In this document: piece by piece, positions 16,398 to 25,174 of the stretch
Numbering within the stretch: position 1 is the first letter of the stretch
How the letters are laid out: each line of letters opens with the position of its first letter
Assembly (NCBI GenBank): GCA_028293725.1
Contig: JAQGOE010000257.1
Coordinates: 1-64,000, forward strand
Direction of reading: 5' to 3'
From: Gammaproteobacteria bacterium
Lineage (GTDB): Bacteria; Pseudomonadota; Gammaproteobacteria; Steroidobacterales; Steroidobacteraceae
DNA: 64,000 nt
The notes under the pieces: model-generated
What the model saw: the letters and a program-made list of their open reading frames with translations, nothing else
What the model was told of the DNA's origin: nothing
Database searches by the model: none
Position numbers and translations under genes: made by a program

Positions 16398-17686
16398 CAG
16401 GGTTTCCGGCTATCGAAGTGACTACGCAGCCCCTGCCAGCACTGCGCGTAGTCCCGCTGCCGCTGCGGTAATTCCATGGCGAAGCGCGTCGGCAGGATCA
16501 ATGTGCGCGTCTCGAACATGAACGCCATGGTGTCGGCGATGTGGTGCGGCTGTGAGGTGTCGGCCTGCACCGCTTTTTCGAACGTCGGCGCATCTGGCCC
16601 ATGTCCCGTCATGCAGTTATGGAGCGACGCCCCGCCTGGAGCAAACCCTTCCGCCTTGGCGTCATACACACCCGCAATGAGCCCCATGAACTCGCTCGCG
16701 ATATTGCGATGAAACCAGGGTGGCCGGAATGTGTTCTCCATGGCGAGCCAGCGCGGCGGAAAAATCACGAAGTCGAGATTGTCGACCCCCGGGGTGTCGC
16801 TGCTTGATTGCAACACCAGGAAGATCGACGGGTCGGGATGATCGTAACTCACCGAGCCCAGGGTGTTGAAAAGCCGCAGGTCGTACTTGTACGGCGCGTG
16901 ATTGCCGTGCCACGCGACTACGTCGAGCGGTGAGTGCCCGATCCGCCCGGACCAGAGGTGACCGCCGAATTTCGCCACCAGCTCGAAGTCACCCGTGAGG
17001 TCCTCGTACCAGGCGGTCGGTGTCTGGAAGTCGCGCGGGTTCGCGAGGCCGTTGGAGCCGATCGGCCCCAGGTCCGGCAGCCGTAAGGGCGAGCCGAAAT
17101 TCTCGCAAAAATAACCACGCGCCGCACCGTCCGGCAACTCGACCCGGAAACGCAGCCCGCGAGGAATCACCACGATCTCCTGCGGCTCGACCTCGATCAA
17201 ACCCAATTCGGTAGCCACGCGCAACCGTCCCTGTTGCGGGACGATGAGCAACTCGGCATCCGCGTCGTAGAAGAAACGGTCCACCATGGAACGATTGGCG
17301 ACGTACCAGTTGATGGAGCATCCCGTCTGCGACTCGGGCGAGCCGTTACCGCCGATGGTACGCACGCCTGCGATGAAATCGGTCGGCTGATCGGGGATCG
17401 GCAAGGGACCCCAGCGCAGCGGATTCGGTGAAGGCGCGATCTCATCGAAGCGATTCGTGAAGGCGCCGTCGCTGCTGCTCACGAATTCCCCGTGCACGGC
17501 CGCCGGCCGGATTCGATAGAGCCAGCTCCGCCTGTTGGCGTGGCGGGGAGCCGTGAAGGCCGTTCCGGAAAACTGCTCGGCGTACAACCCGTAAGCACAC
17601 CGCTGCGGCGAATTGCGCCCCTGCGGGAGCGCCCCCGCCAACGCTTCCGTCGCGAAGTGATTGGCAAAGCCTGTCTGGTACTGCAT
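16397..17686 (-). CDS. hmgA: Homogentisate 1,2-dioxygenase
   Basis: This 429-residue Fe(II) ring-cleavage dioxygenase converts homogentisate to maleylacetoacetate. It starts with the family signature [19 protein letters not shown]. The C-terminal cupin carries the iron ligands: [18 protein letters not shown] supplies His and Glu, and CMTGHGPDA the second His. The family length is about 430-445 residues. It heads the hmgA-fahA operon. A separate maleylacetoacetate isomerase and the 4-hydroxyphenylpyruvate dioxygenase are not in the window. No Shine-Dalgarno is evident before the ATG at 17686. The divergent MarR regulator and the operator at 17709-17722 lie directly upstream. Confidence 0.97.
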   Translation of the reverse strand: MQYQTGFANHFATEALAGALPQGRNSPQRCAYGLYAEQFSGTAFTAPRHANRRSWLYRIRPAAVHGEFVSSSDGAFTNRFDEIAPSPNPLRWGPLPIPDQPTDFIAGVRTIGGNGSPESQTGCSINWYVANRSMVDRFFYDADAELLIVPQQGRLRVATELGLIEVEPQEIVVIPRGLRFRVELPDGAARGYFCENFGSPLRLPDLGPIGSNGLANPRDFQTPTAWYEDLTGDFELVAKFGGHLWSGRIGHSPLDVVAWHGNHAPYKYDLRLFNTLGSVSYDHPDPSIFLVLQSSSDTPGVDNLDFVIFPPRWLAMENTFRPPWFHRNIASEFMGLIAGVYDAKAEGFAPGGASLHNCMTGHGPDAPTFEKAVQADTSQPHHIADTMAFMFETRTLILPTRFAMELPQRQRDYAQCWQGLRSHFDSRKP

Positions 17687-17708
17687 AGCGGCTATGATCG
17701 CACATATA

Positions 17709-17722
17709 GTTGCGTTCGCAAC
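17709..17722. promoter_or_regulatory. Palindromic operator in hmgA/marR divergent promoter
   Basis: GTTGCG-TT-CGCAAC is a perfect 6-2-6 inverted repeat, flanked by AT-rich TATA and CTTTT. It lies 23 bases before the hmgA start and 24 bases before the marR start. MarR dimers typically bind such short palindromes, so it is the likely site through which the regulator controls hmgA-fahA and itself. Confidence 0.75.
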
Positions 17723-17746
17723 CTTTTCCGCCGATTATTCCAGGCT

Positions 17747-18235
17747 ATGGATTCGAAACGCCCCAATCCCCAGTCCCAGGACGCTTCCCCGCTGCAGTTG
17801 GGCGATTTCGTGCCCTTCCGCCTGAATCGGCTCGCGGCCGAGGTGAGCGAGCATCTCGCGGAAATCTATCGGGCACGGTTCGGGCTCGATATCCCCGAAT
17901 GGCGAGTGATGGCCACGGTTGGCCCGGAGCGCGGCTGCACCGCACAGCACATCGCGCGCAGCACCCGGATGCACAAGACCCGGGTGAGCAGAGCGATTGC
18001 CCATCTCGAAAAGCGGGGCCTGATGACCCGCGTGACGAACTCCGCCGACCGGCGCGAGATGGAGCTGTGCCTGACCCGGGCGGGCCGGCGCGTCTATGCG
18101 GAGTTGGTTCCGCTGGCGCTCGAGCGCGAAAACAGTCTGCTCGCCTGCATGAGCCGGGAGCAGTTGCACGCCTTTACCGCAGGGTTGGATTGCCTCGAGA
18201 CCTTCCTGGGACTTCGCAAGGGCTCCGCCGACTGA
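17747..18235 (+). CDS. MarR family transcriptional regulator (probable homogentisate-pathway regulator)
   Basis: This 162-residue winged-helix repressor has dimerisation helices at the ends and a DNA-binding core at about residues 45-110. IPEWRVMATVGPERGCTAQHIA is followed by the recognition helix MHKTRVSRAIAHLEKRGL and the wing RVTNSADRREMELCLT with its conserved Asp-Arg-Arg. The ATG at 17747 places the normal MarR N-terminus. The gene is divergent from hmgA with a perfect palindrome between them, which strongly suggests it regulates homogentisate degradation; the effector is probably a pathway intermediate (inference). Confidence 0.92.
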   Translation: MDSKRPNPQSQDASPLQLGDFVPFRLNRLAAEVSEHLAEIYRARFGLDIPEWRVMATVGPERGCTAQHIARSTRMHKTRVSRAIAHLEKRGLMTRVTNSADRREMELCLTRAGRRVYAELVPLALERENSLLACMSREQLHAFTAGLDCLETFLGLRKGSAD

Positions 18236-18251
18236 TGCCATTTCCGTCCCG

Positions 18252-18271
18252 GCCGGTCATAATTACCGGCT
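18252..18271 (+). promoter_or_regulatory. Inverted repeat overlapping a -10-like box directly before an ATG
   Basis: GCCGGT (18252-18257) and ACCGGC (18265-18270) enclose CATAATT. CATAAT (18258-18263) resembles a -10 box and lies 8 bases before the ATG at 18272, with no Shine-Dalgarno. The transcript may therefore be leaderless, and a regulator binding the repeat would block the promoter. Confidence 0.5.
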
Positions 18272-18799
18272 ATGAAAACGATATCGAGGTGGGCTCCTTG
18301 GAGCTTGGTAGCTGTGCTGGCCGGTGCTGTGCTGGCCGGTGCCGCGCTCGCCGCCGACCCTGCCCCTCCTGCCCCCGCGCCCGCCATCCCTGTAGCCCAC
18401 TCGGCGCTCCTCACCATCGACGCCACCCACACCGATGACGGTCTGGCCCTTCACATCAAGCACGCTGGCAACCAGATTCCCATCGACGGCCGCGACGTCA
18501 CGGTGTCCGTCGACGGCAAGAGCCAACCGGTCACGCCGGCGCCCGAAGGCACGTTCCTCCTCTCGACCAAGAATCTGGCGGGCGACGGCGAACGGCAGTT
18601 CGACATCGTCGTGGCTCACGACGGGATCCGCGAGATTCTCACCGGCAAGGTCACACTACCCAAAGTGGGCACGGCCCTGGACCTATGGCGCGATCACAAG
18701 CAGATGGCCTGGTGGGTCCTCAACATCGCCATCGTTCTAATCGCGGTCATGGCGTTCTCACGACGGCAATCGAAGCCCTCTAAAGAGGACGAGGAGTGA
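18272..18799 (+). CDS. Exported, C-terminally membrane-anchored protein of unknown function
   Basis: This 175-residue protein has a signal peptide (WSLVAVLAGAVLAGAALAAD, residues 9-28) and a Pro/Ala linker (PAPPAPAPAIP). A beta-rich domain of about 100 residues follows (LLTIDATHTDD ... DVTVSVDGKSQPVTP ... FLLSTKNL). A single transmembrane helix near the C-terminus (WWVLNIAIVLIAVMAF) precedes a short charged cytoplasmic tail (SRRQSKPSKEDEE). The topology suggests a periplasmic Ig-like or FixG/FixH-like domain tethered to the inner membrane. No enzyme motif is seen. The possible leaderless start is described separately. Confidence 0.75.
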   Translation: MKTISRWAPWSLVAVLAGAVLAGAALAADPAPPAPAPAIPVAHSALLTIDATHTDDGLALHIKHAGNQIPIDGRDVTVSVDGKSQPVTPAPEGTFLLSTKNLAGDGERQFDIVVAHDGIREILTGKVTLPKVGTALDLWRDHKQMAWWVLNIAIVLIAVMAFSRRQSKPSKEDEE

Positions 18800-18811
18800 G
18801 CGCCTTTCTGA

Positions 18812-18863
18812 CCGGCGCGCAGCGCCGCTAAATGTAGCGGGTCGCTTCGACCCGCAGGAAAGT
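18812..18863 (+). repeat. Dispersed double-hairpin intergenic repeat, copy A
   Basis: This 52-bp element has hairpin 1 at 18813-18827 (CGGCGC-GCA-GCGCCG), a linker CTAAATGTA and hairpin 2 at 18837-18855 (GCGGGTC-GCTTC-GACCCGC), then AGGAAAGT. A second copy in reverse orientation lies at 59164-59215, with 46 of 52 positions identical. It sits in the gap between two convergent genes. It resembles REP/BIME-type elements in architecture but I do not recognise the family. Confidence 0.8.
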
Positions 18864-18893
18864 TGGGCGCAGCCCTAATCAAGTGCTGAGCTC

Positions 18894-19370
18894 TCACAAC
18901 ACCACGAAGTAGTGGATTCGGTTCGCGCCTGGCGTCTTCTCGGCGACACCCACGAACACATGACGGCTCATCCACTCGTGCGGCCCCTCGGGCACGTCGA
19001 ACTTCGGACTCACACGCATGTAGTACTCATCGTGGCGCACCGGCTCGTTGCGTGACATCTTCGCCATGGCCTCCTCGCTTCCCCAGCGATAACCACGGTT
19101 CTGCATGTAGATAATCGTACCGTCGTCGGCTTCGAGCATGTAGCGCGCATCGAAGTCGATAACCCCGTTGGGTCGCACGAGCGGGAAGTCACCGCCGGAC
19201 ATCGGAATCACACGACCGTTGAGACGTGGTCCTTCGATCTTTCCCGAAGCCGCGTAGACTGCGGCACGGGTCGCGCCCATGGAAGTGGGCTTCACCCACT
19301 GCAGTCCGGCGAGCTCGATTGAAATCGTGAAAGCATGCTCGAGTTGGGGAAAGAACGGATGCGTCGTCAC
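18894..19370 (-). CDS. DUF3237 family protein
   Basis: This 158-residue soluble protein belongs to the DUF3237 (UPF0311) beta-barrel family. Recognisable parts are GPRLNGRVIPMSGGDFPLVRPNG, ARYMLEADDGTIIYMQNRGYR and the C-terminal W-x-SRHVFVGVAEK with a Tyr-Phe end. Family members have no firmly assigned function; some sit in aromatic or lactone catabolic clusters. The GTG at 19370 has GGAG 9 bases upstream and lies 17 bases after the chemoreceptor stop, so the two genes are probably one transcript. Confidence 0.88.
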   Translation of the reverse strand: MTTHPFFPQLEHAFTISIELAGLQWVKPTSMGATRAAVYAASGKIEGPRLNGRVIPMSGGDFPLVRPNGVIDFDARYMLEADDGTIIYMQNRGYRWGSEEAMAKMSRNEPVRHDEYYMRVSPKFDVPEGPHEWMSRHVFVGVAEKTPGANRIHYFVVL

Positions 19371-19387
19371 TAAGAATGCTCCGCAGG

Positions 19388-20782
19388 TCAGCCCGGTCGA
19401 AATCCGATGCGAAAGGCGCCCCAGTGCCGCCCCCGCACAAAGATGGGCGCTGACAGGTCCTTAATCAGCATGAAATTTCCGCCCCCCATGTTACGGCGAT
19501 ACGTCTGCAGCAGAAAGCGCTTGGTGTTGTGGGCCACCTTTTTCACCGCCCGATCGTTGTACACCCGCCGGTTACGGCAGTGGGCCGCATTCCAGACCGG
19601 ATCGTTACTCTGCGGCTGACAGTAGTTGGGATTGTGCGTAGGCAGGTAACCGCCCTTCGCCCAGGCGACACAAAACACGATGCGCGGGTCCGTGCCCTGC
19701 AACGGATCCTGGATCGGTGGCAGCAGGCGATCGGTGAACCTCACGTACTCGGTCATGAACTGCTTCGGATTCGTCCCCGGTATCTCGCGATAGCGCTCAT
19801 CGAAAAGCTGCGTCTCGAAGATCTCGCCACGGTCGATGGCCGCCTCGAACTCGGTACCGATGCGGTTCGCGGTCGCGATACCGAGATCGATGATGGGCGT
19901 ATCGGCGGTAGACACCCCGCTCTCGGCGATGAATTCGATCAGGGTCTCGCTCAGATTCAGGAGTTCGTCGACCCGCTTGTCCGCCTGTGTCAGGTTGCTG
20001 GAGGAAAGTTGCACACCGTTGGCCAACTCGCCCAGCTCCGACAGCGTGACGTCGCAGGCTTCGAGATTGCTGGCGGCGGAGGCCGCTATCGCGTCGATTT
20101 CGCGGCCCACGGTGTTGAACGCGTCATGTGAGCGAATGATCACGCCGTTGACCTGCTCCACACTGGCAGCGGCCTGAGCAGCGTGTTTGTTGGAAGCACT
20201 GCTCTCGGTGACGAGCCCGCTGATCTGCTCGCCGAGGGCACGCACACTGGCGGTAATCCGATCGGTGGCGGTGCGGGTCTGGTCGGCCAGGCTCTTCACC
20301 TCGGCGGCAACGACCGCGAAGCCACGGCCGGCCTCGCCCGCCCGGGCGGCTTCGATGCCGGCGTTGAGTGACAGCAGCTTGGTCTGCTTGGCGATGGTCT
20401 CGATCGAGCCCGCCACTTCGCCAATCTGCTTGACCACCGGCGCAAAAGAATTGAGGCGCTCCTCGATCCGTTTCACCGCCGTGGTCAAATGACCGATCTG
20501 CTGCACAGCACTACCCATCAGTGCGCGCGACTCGGCGATCTCCGTGCCCGCCATGGAAGCGGCGTTCTGCGCTTCCCGTGCCGCCGTATCAATCGCGCGA
20601 TTTCCCGACACCATCGTCTGCGCCGACTGTTCCAACTCCTCGCACTGCGCCGCCTGGGTCGAAATGCGCGTCGTCACCTCCTCCAGGTTGCCGGCGATGT
20701 CGGCCACCTCGACCCCCAAGGAGCCGATCCGCCCTGCCAGCTCCGCAATCAGACGCGCGCTGTCGATCTCAACGTTGCCCAT
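19388..20782 (-). CDS. Soluble methyl-accepting chemotaxis protein with C-terminal sensor region
   Basis: This 464-residue receptor has no transmembrane helix. Residues 1-270 form a long coiled coil with the chemoreceptor hairpin tip ([20 protein letters not shown] and [18 protein letters not shown], about 130-170), which contacts CheA and CheW. Residues 280-464 are a separate globular domain with [30 protein letters not shown] and a terminal [12 protein letters not shown] resembling the end of Cache/PAS-like sensor domains. The order is therefore reversed relative to classical receptors, and a cytoplasmic signal is likely. The ATG has GGGGG upstream. The DUF3237 gene follows in the same direction. 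Confidence 0.88.
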   Translation of the reverse strand: MGNVEIDSARLIAELAGRIGSLGVEVADIAGNLEEVTTRISTQAAQCEELEQSAQTMVSGNRAIDTAAREAQNAASMAGTEIAESRALMGSAVQQIGHLTTAVKRIEERLNSFAPVVKQIGEVAGSIETIAKQTKLLSLNAGIEAARAGEAGRGFAVVAAEVKSLADQTRTATDRITASVRALGEQISGLVTESSASNKHAAQAAASVEQVNGVIIRSHDAFNTVGREIDAIAASAASNLEACDVTLSELGELANGVQLSSSNLTQADKRVDELLNLSETLIEFIAESGVSTADTPIIDLGIATANRIGTEFEAAIDRGEIFETQLFDERYREIPGTNPKQFMTEYVRFTDRLLPPIQDPLQGTDPRIVFCVAWAKGGYLPTHNPNYCQPQSNDPVWNAAHCRNRRVYNDRAVKKVAHNTKRFLLQTYRRNMGGGNFMLIKDLSAPIFVRGRHWGAFRIGFRPG

Positions 20783-20872
20783 GATATCCCCCGACGCCGC
20801 GGATGAGCTTCATGAGATGACTTTCGCGCCACTCTTGCAAGTGTTCAGCGAATGGAACACTCGCCAGACACA

Positions 20873-22297
20873 CTACTGGGAAGTCACGGCTTTCAGGTAT
20901 TGATAGAAAAACTCGTTACCCTTGTAGAACGACTCGACGCCCAACCGCTCGTCGCGGCCGTGTGCCCGCTGGTTGTCCTTGTCAATGTCGATTCCGGTGA
21001 CGGTGTAGGTTGGCATTCCCGCCGCGCTGGTAAAGACGCCATCCGAGGCGCCGGCGGACATGTTGGGCACAACCTTCAGACCCGGCCAGTTGCTAGCGAC
21101 CAGGCTCTGCAGCGGCTTCATGATCTCGGGGCTCAGCGGCGGCGGCGGATAGCCTTTGCGATCCGAGGCTTTGTCCTGCACTTGGCCGTTATCGTCGATG
21201 GACCGCACCACGATGCGCTGATCCGCCACCACCCGGATGAGATCCTGCCGCACCTCCTCCGGGGAGTGGCCGGGCAGAATGCGGCAGTTCACCACCGCGG
21301 CCGCCCGCTGCGGCAACGCGTTGTTGGCGTGACCACCCTCCAGGCGGGTCGCCACACACGTCGTGTGCATGATGGAGTGATCGTTCGGATCCTTCGACAG
21401 GCGCGTAATGGCCGCGGGATCCGGAGTGGCGCGCAGAATCGCGCGCATGTCAGCCGCCCGCTGGCCGCCTTCGATCGTGGCCATCTGCTCGTAGTAACCG
21501 CGGGTGACGGTGTTGAGCTCGAAGGGAAATTCGTATTTCTCCAGCCGGCTCAATCCCGCGGCGAGCGCGTAGATGGCATTGTCCGGCACCGGCAACGAGC
21601 TGTGGCCTCCCGGATTGGTCGTCATCAGCTGATAGTCGCCGTAGACCTTCTCCGTGCCGTCGAGCTCATAGTACAGCGGCTTGCCGTGCTCACTGACGAT
21701 CGAGGAGCCATCGTGATTGAGCACGAATTCGGCATCGATGAGCGCGCGTTGGTGTTGCAACAGCCAGTCGACGCCGTTCGAGCTGCCGCCCTCCTCGTCC
21801 GCGGTGAGCGCGAGGATAATGTCGCGGTTGGGACGGAATCCTTCCTTCTTCATGCGGATGAGCGAAGTCACCATGATGGCGTCGCCGTCCTTCATGTCCT
21901 GCGTGCCGCGGCCATAAAAATAGCCGTCTTTTTCGACGAACTTGAAGGGATCGGTAGTCCAGTCGTCGCGCCGGGCCTCCACCACGTCGAGGTGCCCGAT
22001 CAACAGGACCGGCTTATGCTGTCCCGTACCACGCAGTCTCACCACCAGATTTTTCTTGCGGGCATTGGGCCCGAGAATGGCGATATCGCTATCCGCGAAA
22101 CCGGCGGCCCGCAACCGCTTTGCCATGGCCTCCGCGGCCGTCGTCACGTTACCGACGGAGTCGGTGGTGTTGATCTCGATGAGGTCCTGGAAAATCGAGC
22201 GCGACAGCGCGTTGGGTGACTCTCCGCTCGCCTGAGCATGGGCGACACTGGCACACAACAACGCTGCCGACACGAATCCTAACGAACGTTGATCCAT
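20873..22297 (-). CDS. Exported M20 family metallopeptidase/amidohydrolase
   Basis: This 474-residue zinc hydrolase has a signal peptide (LGFVSAALLCASVAHAQ, residues 6-22). The two-zinc centre is intact. GHLDVV supplies His102 and Asp104, YGRGTQDMKDGD the bridging Asp, ADEEGG the catalytic and metal Glu pair (168-169), and VLNHDGSS a further Asp. The dimerisation (lid) domain lies at about 225-345, and the C-terminal metal His is in the region after VVPNMSAGASDG. The M20/M25/M40 family removes amino-terminal residues or N-acyl groups. GGGGG lies upstream of the ATG at 22297. The periplasmic location and substrate are inferred. Confidence 0.9.
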   Translation of the reverse strand: MDQRSLGFVSAALLCASVAHAQASGESPNALSRSIFQDLIEINTTDSVGNVTTAAEAMAKRLRAAGFADSDIAILGPNARKKNLVVRLRGTGQHKPVLLIGHLDVVEARRDDWTTDPFKFVEKDGYFYGRGTQDMKDGDAIMVTSLIRMKKEGFRPNRDIILALTADEEGGSSNGVDWLLQHQRALIDAEFVLNHDGSSIVSEHGKPLYYELDGTEKVYGDYQLMTTNPGGHSSLPVPDNAIYALAAGLSRLEKYEFPFELNTVTRGYYEQMATIEGGQRAADMRAILRATPDPAAITRLSKDPNDHSIMHTTCVATRLEGGHANNALPQRAAAVVNCRILPGHSPEEVRQDLIRVVADQRIVVRSIDDNGQVQDKASDRKGYPPPPLSPEIMKPLQSLVASNWPGLKVVPNMSAGASDGVFTSAAGMPTYTVTGIDIDKDNQRAHGRDERLGVESFYKGNEFFYQYLKAVTSQ

Positions 22298-22732
22298 TTG
22301 TTTTTGACCCCCGGTGGCTCGACCCCCTTCGGGCCGGCTTCCGGGAGGCTACACAAGGGTCGCTGCCGGCTGCAAGGCGGCGCAGCAGCGGTGGGCGGCT
22401 GCGGATAGTAGAACCCGATCGGAAACGAGCCCTGACTGTAGCGTTCGAGAAGCTGAGCAAAGCGTAGCAATGTTGGAAATCGCATGGAGATTCTCCCGTC
22501 GCTGATTCGCGTGGGAGCACTCTGCGACTTGCGTGCGGGACGAACAAACACACCCTCTAAAGGGTGCTTTAGAAAAGCTTCACGCCGGGTGCGAGCCGGT
22601 CCGGCGGTGCGCCGGTAAGGGACTGGAAATTATAGGAAAGTGTGACGCCGGGCCGGCTTTGGACCGTGGCGATCGGATAATACGGACCGACATGGAAGGC
22701 GATGTGAAGTCCGTTGGGCCCAAGGGCCGCGC
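22298..22732. other. 435-base region without a convincing gene
   Basis: This is a divergent spacer between the M20 hydrolase and the C45 family gene. A 68-codon minus-strand frame (22485 to 22279) has GGGAG seven bases before its ATG and overlaps the hydrolase start by 19 bases, but its Pro/Arg-rich product resembles nothing and I do not call it. A small CACCCT-CTAA-AGGGTG hairpin lies around 22549-22564. The promoters of both flanking genes should be here. Confidence 0.45.
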
Positions 22733-23842
22733 ATGAGTGCTGCCAGGCTCGAAGAGACGGCAGCCTTCCCCTTCATTGAGGTTTCGGGGACCCCGCGCAA
22801 TGTCGGCCTACAGTATGGCCGCAAGGCGGCCGGGCGCATTCACCGCAGCATTGACATCTATCGGCGCACCTTCGCCGAGAAGGGTGTCGACTGGACACTC
22901 GCTCGAGCGACGGCCGCACGCTTCGCGGTGCGCATCGAGCAGACCTATCCCCGTATCGCCGAGGAGATGCGCGCCCTCGCCGAGGGTGCCGAAGTCCCCT
23001 TTGAAGACATTGTCGCCATCAATGCCCGCACCGAGCTCCTGCACGGAAGCTTCGGAAAAGCGCGCGAGAGCATTGACGACGTTGATGGATGCACCGGCGC
23101 GGTCGCGTTGCCCCCCACGACCCGTGAAGGCCACCTGATCCACGCGCAGAACTGGGACTGGCGTGACGAGTGTGCCGAATCTTCAATCGTGGTGAAGATC
23201 GTCCCCGACGTCGGCCCGAGCATGCTGGTGTTCGCGGAAGCCGGTGTGATGGCCTCTGTCGGGCTCAACAATTCAGGCATCGCGATTACCACCAACCATC
23301 TCGAGTGTGAGCAGGACGGGAAACGCGAAGGCTTGCCCAATCCTCTCGTGCGTCGTCACGTGTTGGCGCAATGCTCGCTCGGGTCCGCCATCGAAGTCGT
23401 GCTCAAAGCGGAGCGCGGCTTCTCCAGCAACTTTCTCATCTCACACCGGGAAGGCGAAGCGATCGATCTCGAGACGACCCCGGACCAGGTGTTCTGGCAG
23501 ACACCCGAGGACGATCTCCTCGTACACGCGAACCACTTCATATCGCCACCGGCGCGTGTAGCAGTCCGCGACCTCGGCCTTCTCACGAGCGCGGACTCCC
23601 TTTATCGCGACAGCCGCGTCCGCCGCTACCTCCTCAGAGATCGCGGCCGAGTCACGCTGTCGACGATTCAGGCCGCCTTCCAGGATCGCTTCGGCGCTCC
23701 GCGTGGCGTATGCCGCGCCCCCATCCCCGGCAAAACGTCCTCGACAGTGGCTACGATCATCATGGACACGACCTCACAGATCATGTGGGTCGCGCCACGT
23801 CCTTACGGCCCGCACAAGTTCACAGAGTATCGGCTTCCGTAG
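22733..23842 (+). CDS. C45 family autoproteolytic acyltransferase/hydrolase
   Basis: This 369-residue Ntn-hydrolase resembles the isopenicillin-N acyltransferase family (peptidase C45). The N-terminal proenzyme part contains ISEVSG-type strands and the GLQYGRKAAGRIHRSI helix. The self-cleavage site is DDVDGC-TG, with Cys120 becoming the N-terminal nucleophile of the mature subunit. Downstream conserved pieces are HAQNWDWRDE, GVMASVGLNNSGIAITTN, GFSSNFLISH and HANHFISP. Family members hydrolyse or transfer acyl groups on amides. AAGGG precedes the ATG. The amine-oxidase gene follows 48 bases later on the same strand, suggesting a joint role in handling acylated amines (inference). Confidence 0.9.
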   Translation: MSAARLEETAAFPFIEVSGTPRNVGLQYGRKAAGRIHRSIDIYRRTFAEKGVDWTLARATAARFAVRIEQTYPRIAEEMRALAEGAEVPFEDIVAINARTELLHGSFGKARESIDDVDGCTGAVALPPTTREGHLIHAQNWDWRDECAESSIVVKIVPDVGPSMLVFAEAGVMASVGLNNSGIAITTNHLECEQDGKREGLPNPLVRRHVLAQCSLGSAIEVVLKAERGFSSNFLISHREGEAIDLETTPDQVFWQTPEDDLLVHANHFISPPARVAVRDLGLLTSADSLYRDSRVRRYLLRDRGRVTLSTIQAAFQDRFGAPRGVCRAPIPGKTSSTVATIIMDTTSQIMWVAPRPYGPHKFTEYRLP

Positions 23843-23890
23843 GCACCCGCCGGCCTGTACGCTGCGGCAAACGCCGCCTAAGCCGTGCTG

Positions 23891-25174
23891 ATGCATCCAT
23901 CGACTTACTATCACGCTACTGCGACTGAGCCATTTCCGCGCGCGCCACAATTGACGGAGCGGATCACGGCCGACGTCTGTGTGGTCGGCGGCGGCTATAC
24001 GGGACTCTCAGCGGCACTCCATCTTGCACGCCGCGGTGCTTCGGTAGTGCTTCTTGAAGAATCTCGTATCGGGGACGGTGCGTCCGGTCGCAATGGCGGA
24101 CAGGTTCACAACGGTTTCCGGCACGAGCCCCCCTGGTTTGAATCCAGGCTCGGTGCGGACTTCGCGCGGCAGATCTGGTCGCTCGGCATCGAGGCACGTG
24201 AGCACCTCGACTGGCTGATCCGCACCTATAACATCGATGCACAGTACCTCCCGGGGCTTCTGCACCTGTGCCATAAGCGAAGTTACGTCGAGGAAACGCG
24301 CGCCCACGTGGACGACATCATGAGCCGTTATCCCGATTCGGGGCTGCGGTTCGTCGACCAGGACGAAGCTCGCAGTCTCGTCAACAGCGATGGCTACTAT
24401 GGCGGCTACCTGGACAGCCAATCGGGCCACCTGCATGCGCTCAACCTGGCGTTGGGGATCGCTCGCGCCGCCGGGCAACACGGTGCGCGACTTTATGAGC
24501 AGAGTGCAGTGAAGCACATTGCGCGCGCCTCAGCGCCGCTCTCAGGTTGGGAAGTTGAGACCGCCACGGGCTCGGTCAGAGCGGCGAACGTGATACTCGC
24601 CGGCAACGGCTACCTGCGCAACCTGCAGCCGGTTGTCGAAGCCCGTGTCATGCCAATCAACAATTTCGTGGTAGCCACGGAACCGCTGGGGAGAGCGGCC
24701 GCGGAGCAGTTGATCCGCGGCCGGCTGGCCATATCCGACACCCGCTTCGTCGTGTACTACTTCCGCATCACCCCCGACGATCGCCTCTTGTTCGGTGGCG
24801 GCGAAACGTACTCCTACCAATACCCGAAAGACATCGCAGGCATGGTTCGCGGGCACCTGTTGCGTGTTTTCCCGCAACTCAACAACACACGAATCGAGTA
24901 TGCATGGGGTGGAACGCTCGCCGTCACGACTTCCCGCCTGCCATTCGTGCGCGAGATCGAGCCCGGCCTTTTCAACGCCAGCGGTTTCTCCGGCCAGGGA
25001 ATAGTCGTTGCACCCTTTGCGGGTAAGGCCCTGGCGGATGCCATCGGCGGCGACCGCCGCGCGTTCAACCTTCTCGAGCAATTTCCAGTACGGCGCTTTC
25101 CGGGTGGACGCTATCTGCGCTGGCCGGTCCTGGTCGCCGCGATGTCCTGGTTTGCTTTGCGCGACCACCTCTGA
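23891..25174 (+). CDS. FAD-dependent amine oxidoreductase, PuuB-like (DAO family)
   Basis: This flavoprotein of about 427 residues resembles gamma-glutamylputrescine oxidase and other DadA/DAO-type enzymes. ADVCVVGGGYTGLSAALHLA is the Rossmann dinucleotide-binding motif with the acidic strand end VVLLEE. GDGASGRNGGQVHNG is the flavin-contact loop typical of PuuB. Later come YYFRITPDDRLLFGGGE and the closing GFSGQGIVVAPFAGKALAD. The ATG at 23891 is preferred over the GTG two codons earlier; neither has a Shine-Dalgarno. The last 110 bases overlap, on the opposite strand, the 3' end of the GlxA-type regulator gene. Confidence 0.88.
   Translation: MHPSTYYHATATEPFPRAPQLTERITADVCVVGGGYTGLSAALHLARRGASVVLLEESRIGDGASGRNGGQVHNGFRHEPPWFESRLGADFARQIWSLGIEAREHLDWLIRTYNIDAQYLPGLLHLCHKRSYVEETRAHVDDIMSRYPDSGLRFVDQDEARSLVNSDGYYGGYLDSQSGHLHALNLALGIARAAGQHGARLYEQSAVKHIARASAPLSGWEVETATGSVRAANVILAGNGYLRNLQPVVEARVMPINNFVVATEPLGRAAAEQLIRGRLAISDTRFVVYYFRITPDDRLLFGGGETYSYQYPKDIAGMVRGHLLRVFPQLNNTRIEYAWGGTLAVTTSRLPFVREIEPGLFNASGFSGQGIVVAPFAGKALADAIGGDRRAFNLLEQFPVRRFPGGRYLRWPVLVAAMSWFALRDHL

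Noticed and set aside
22279..22485. Minus-strand frame of 68 codons upstream of the M20 hydrolase
   Set aside because: It has a possible Shine-Dalgarno and overlaps the next start by 19 bases, but the product is Pro/Arg-rich with no recognisable family or topology.
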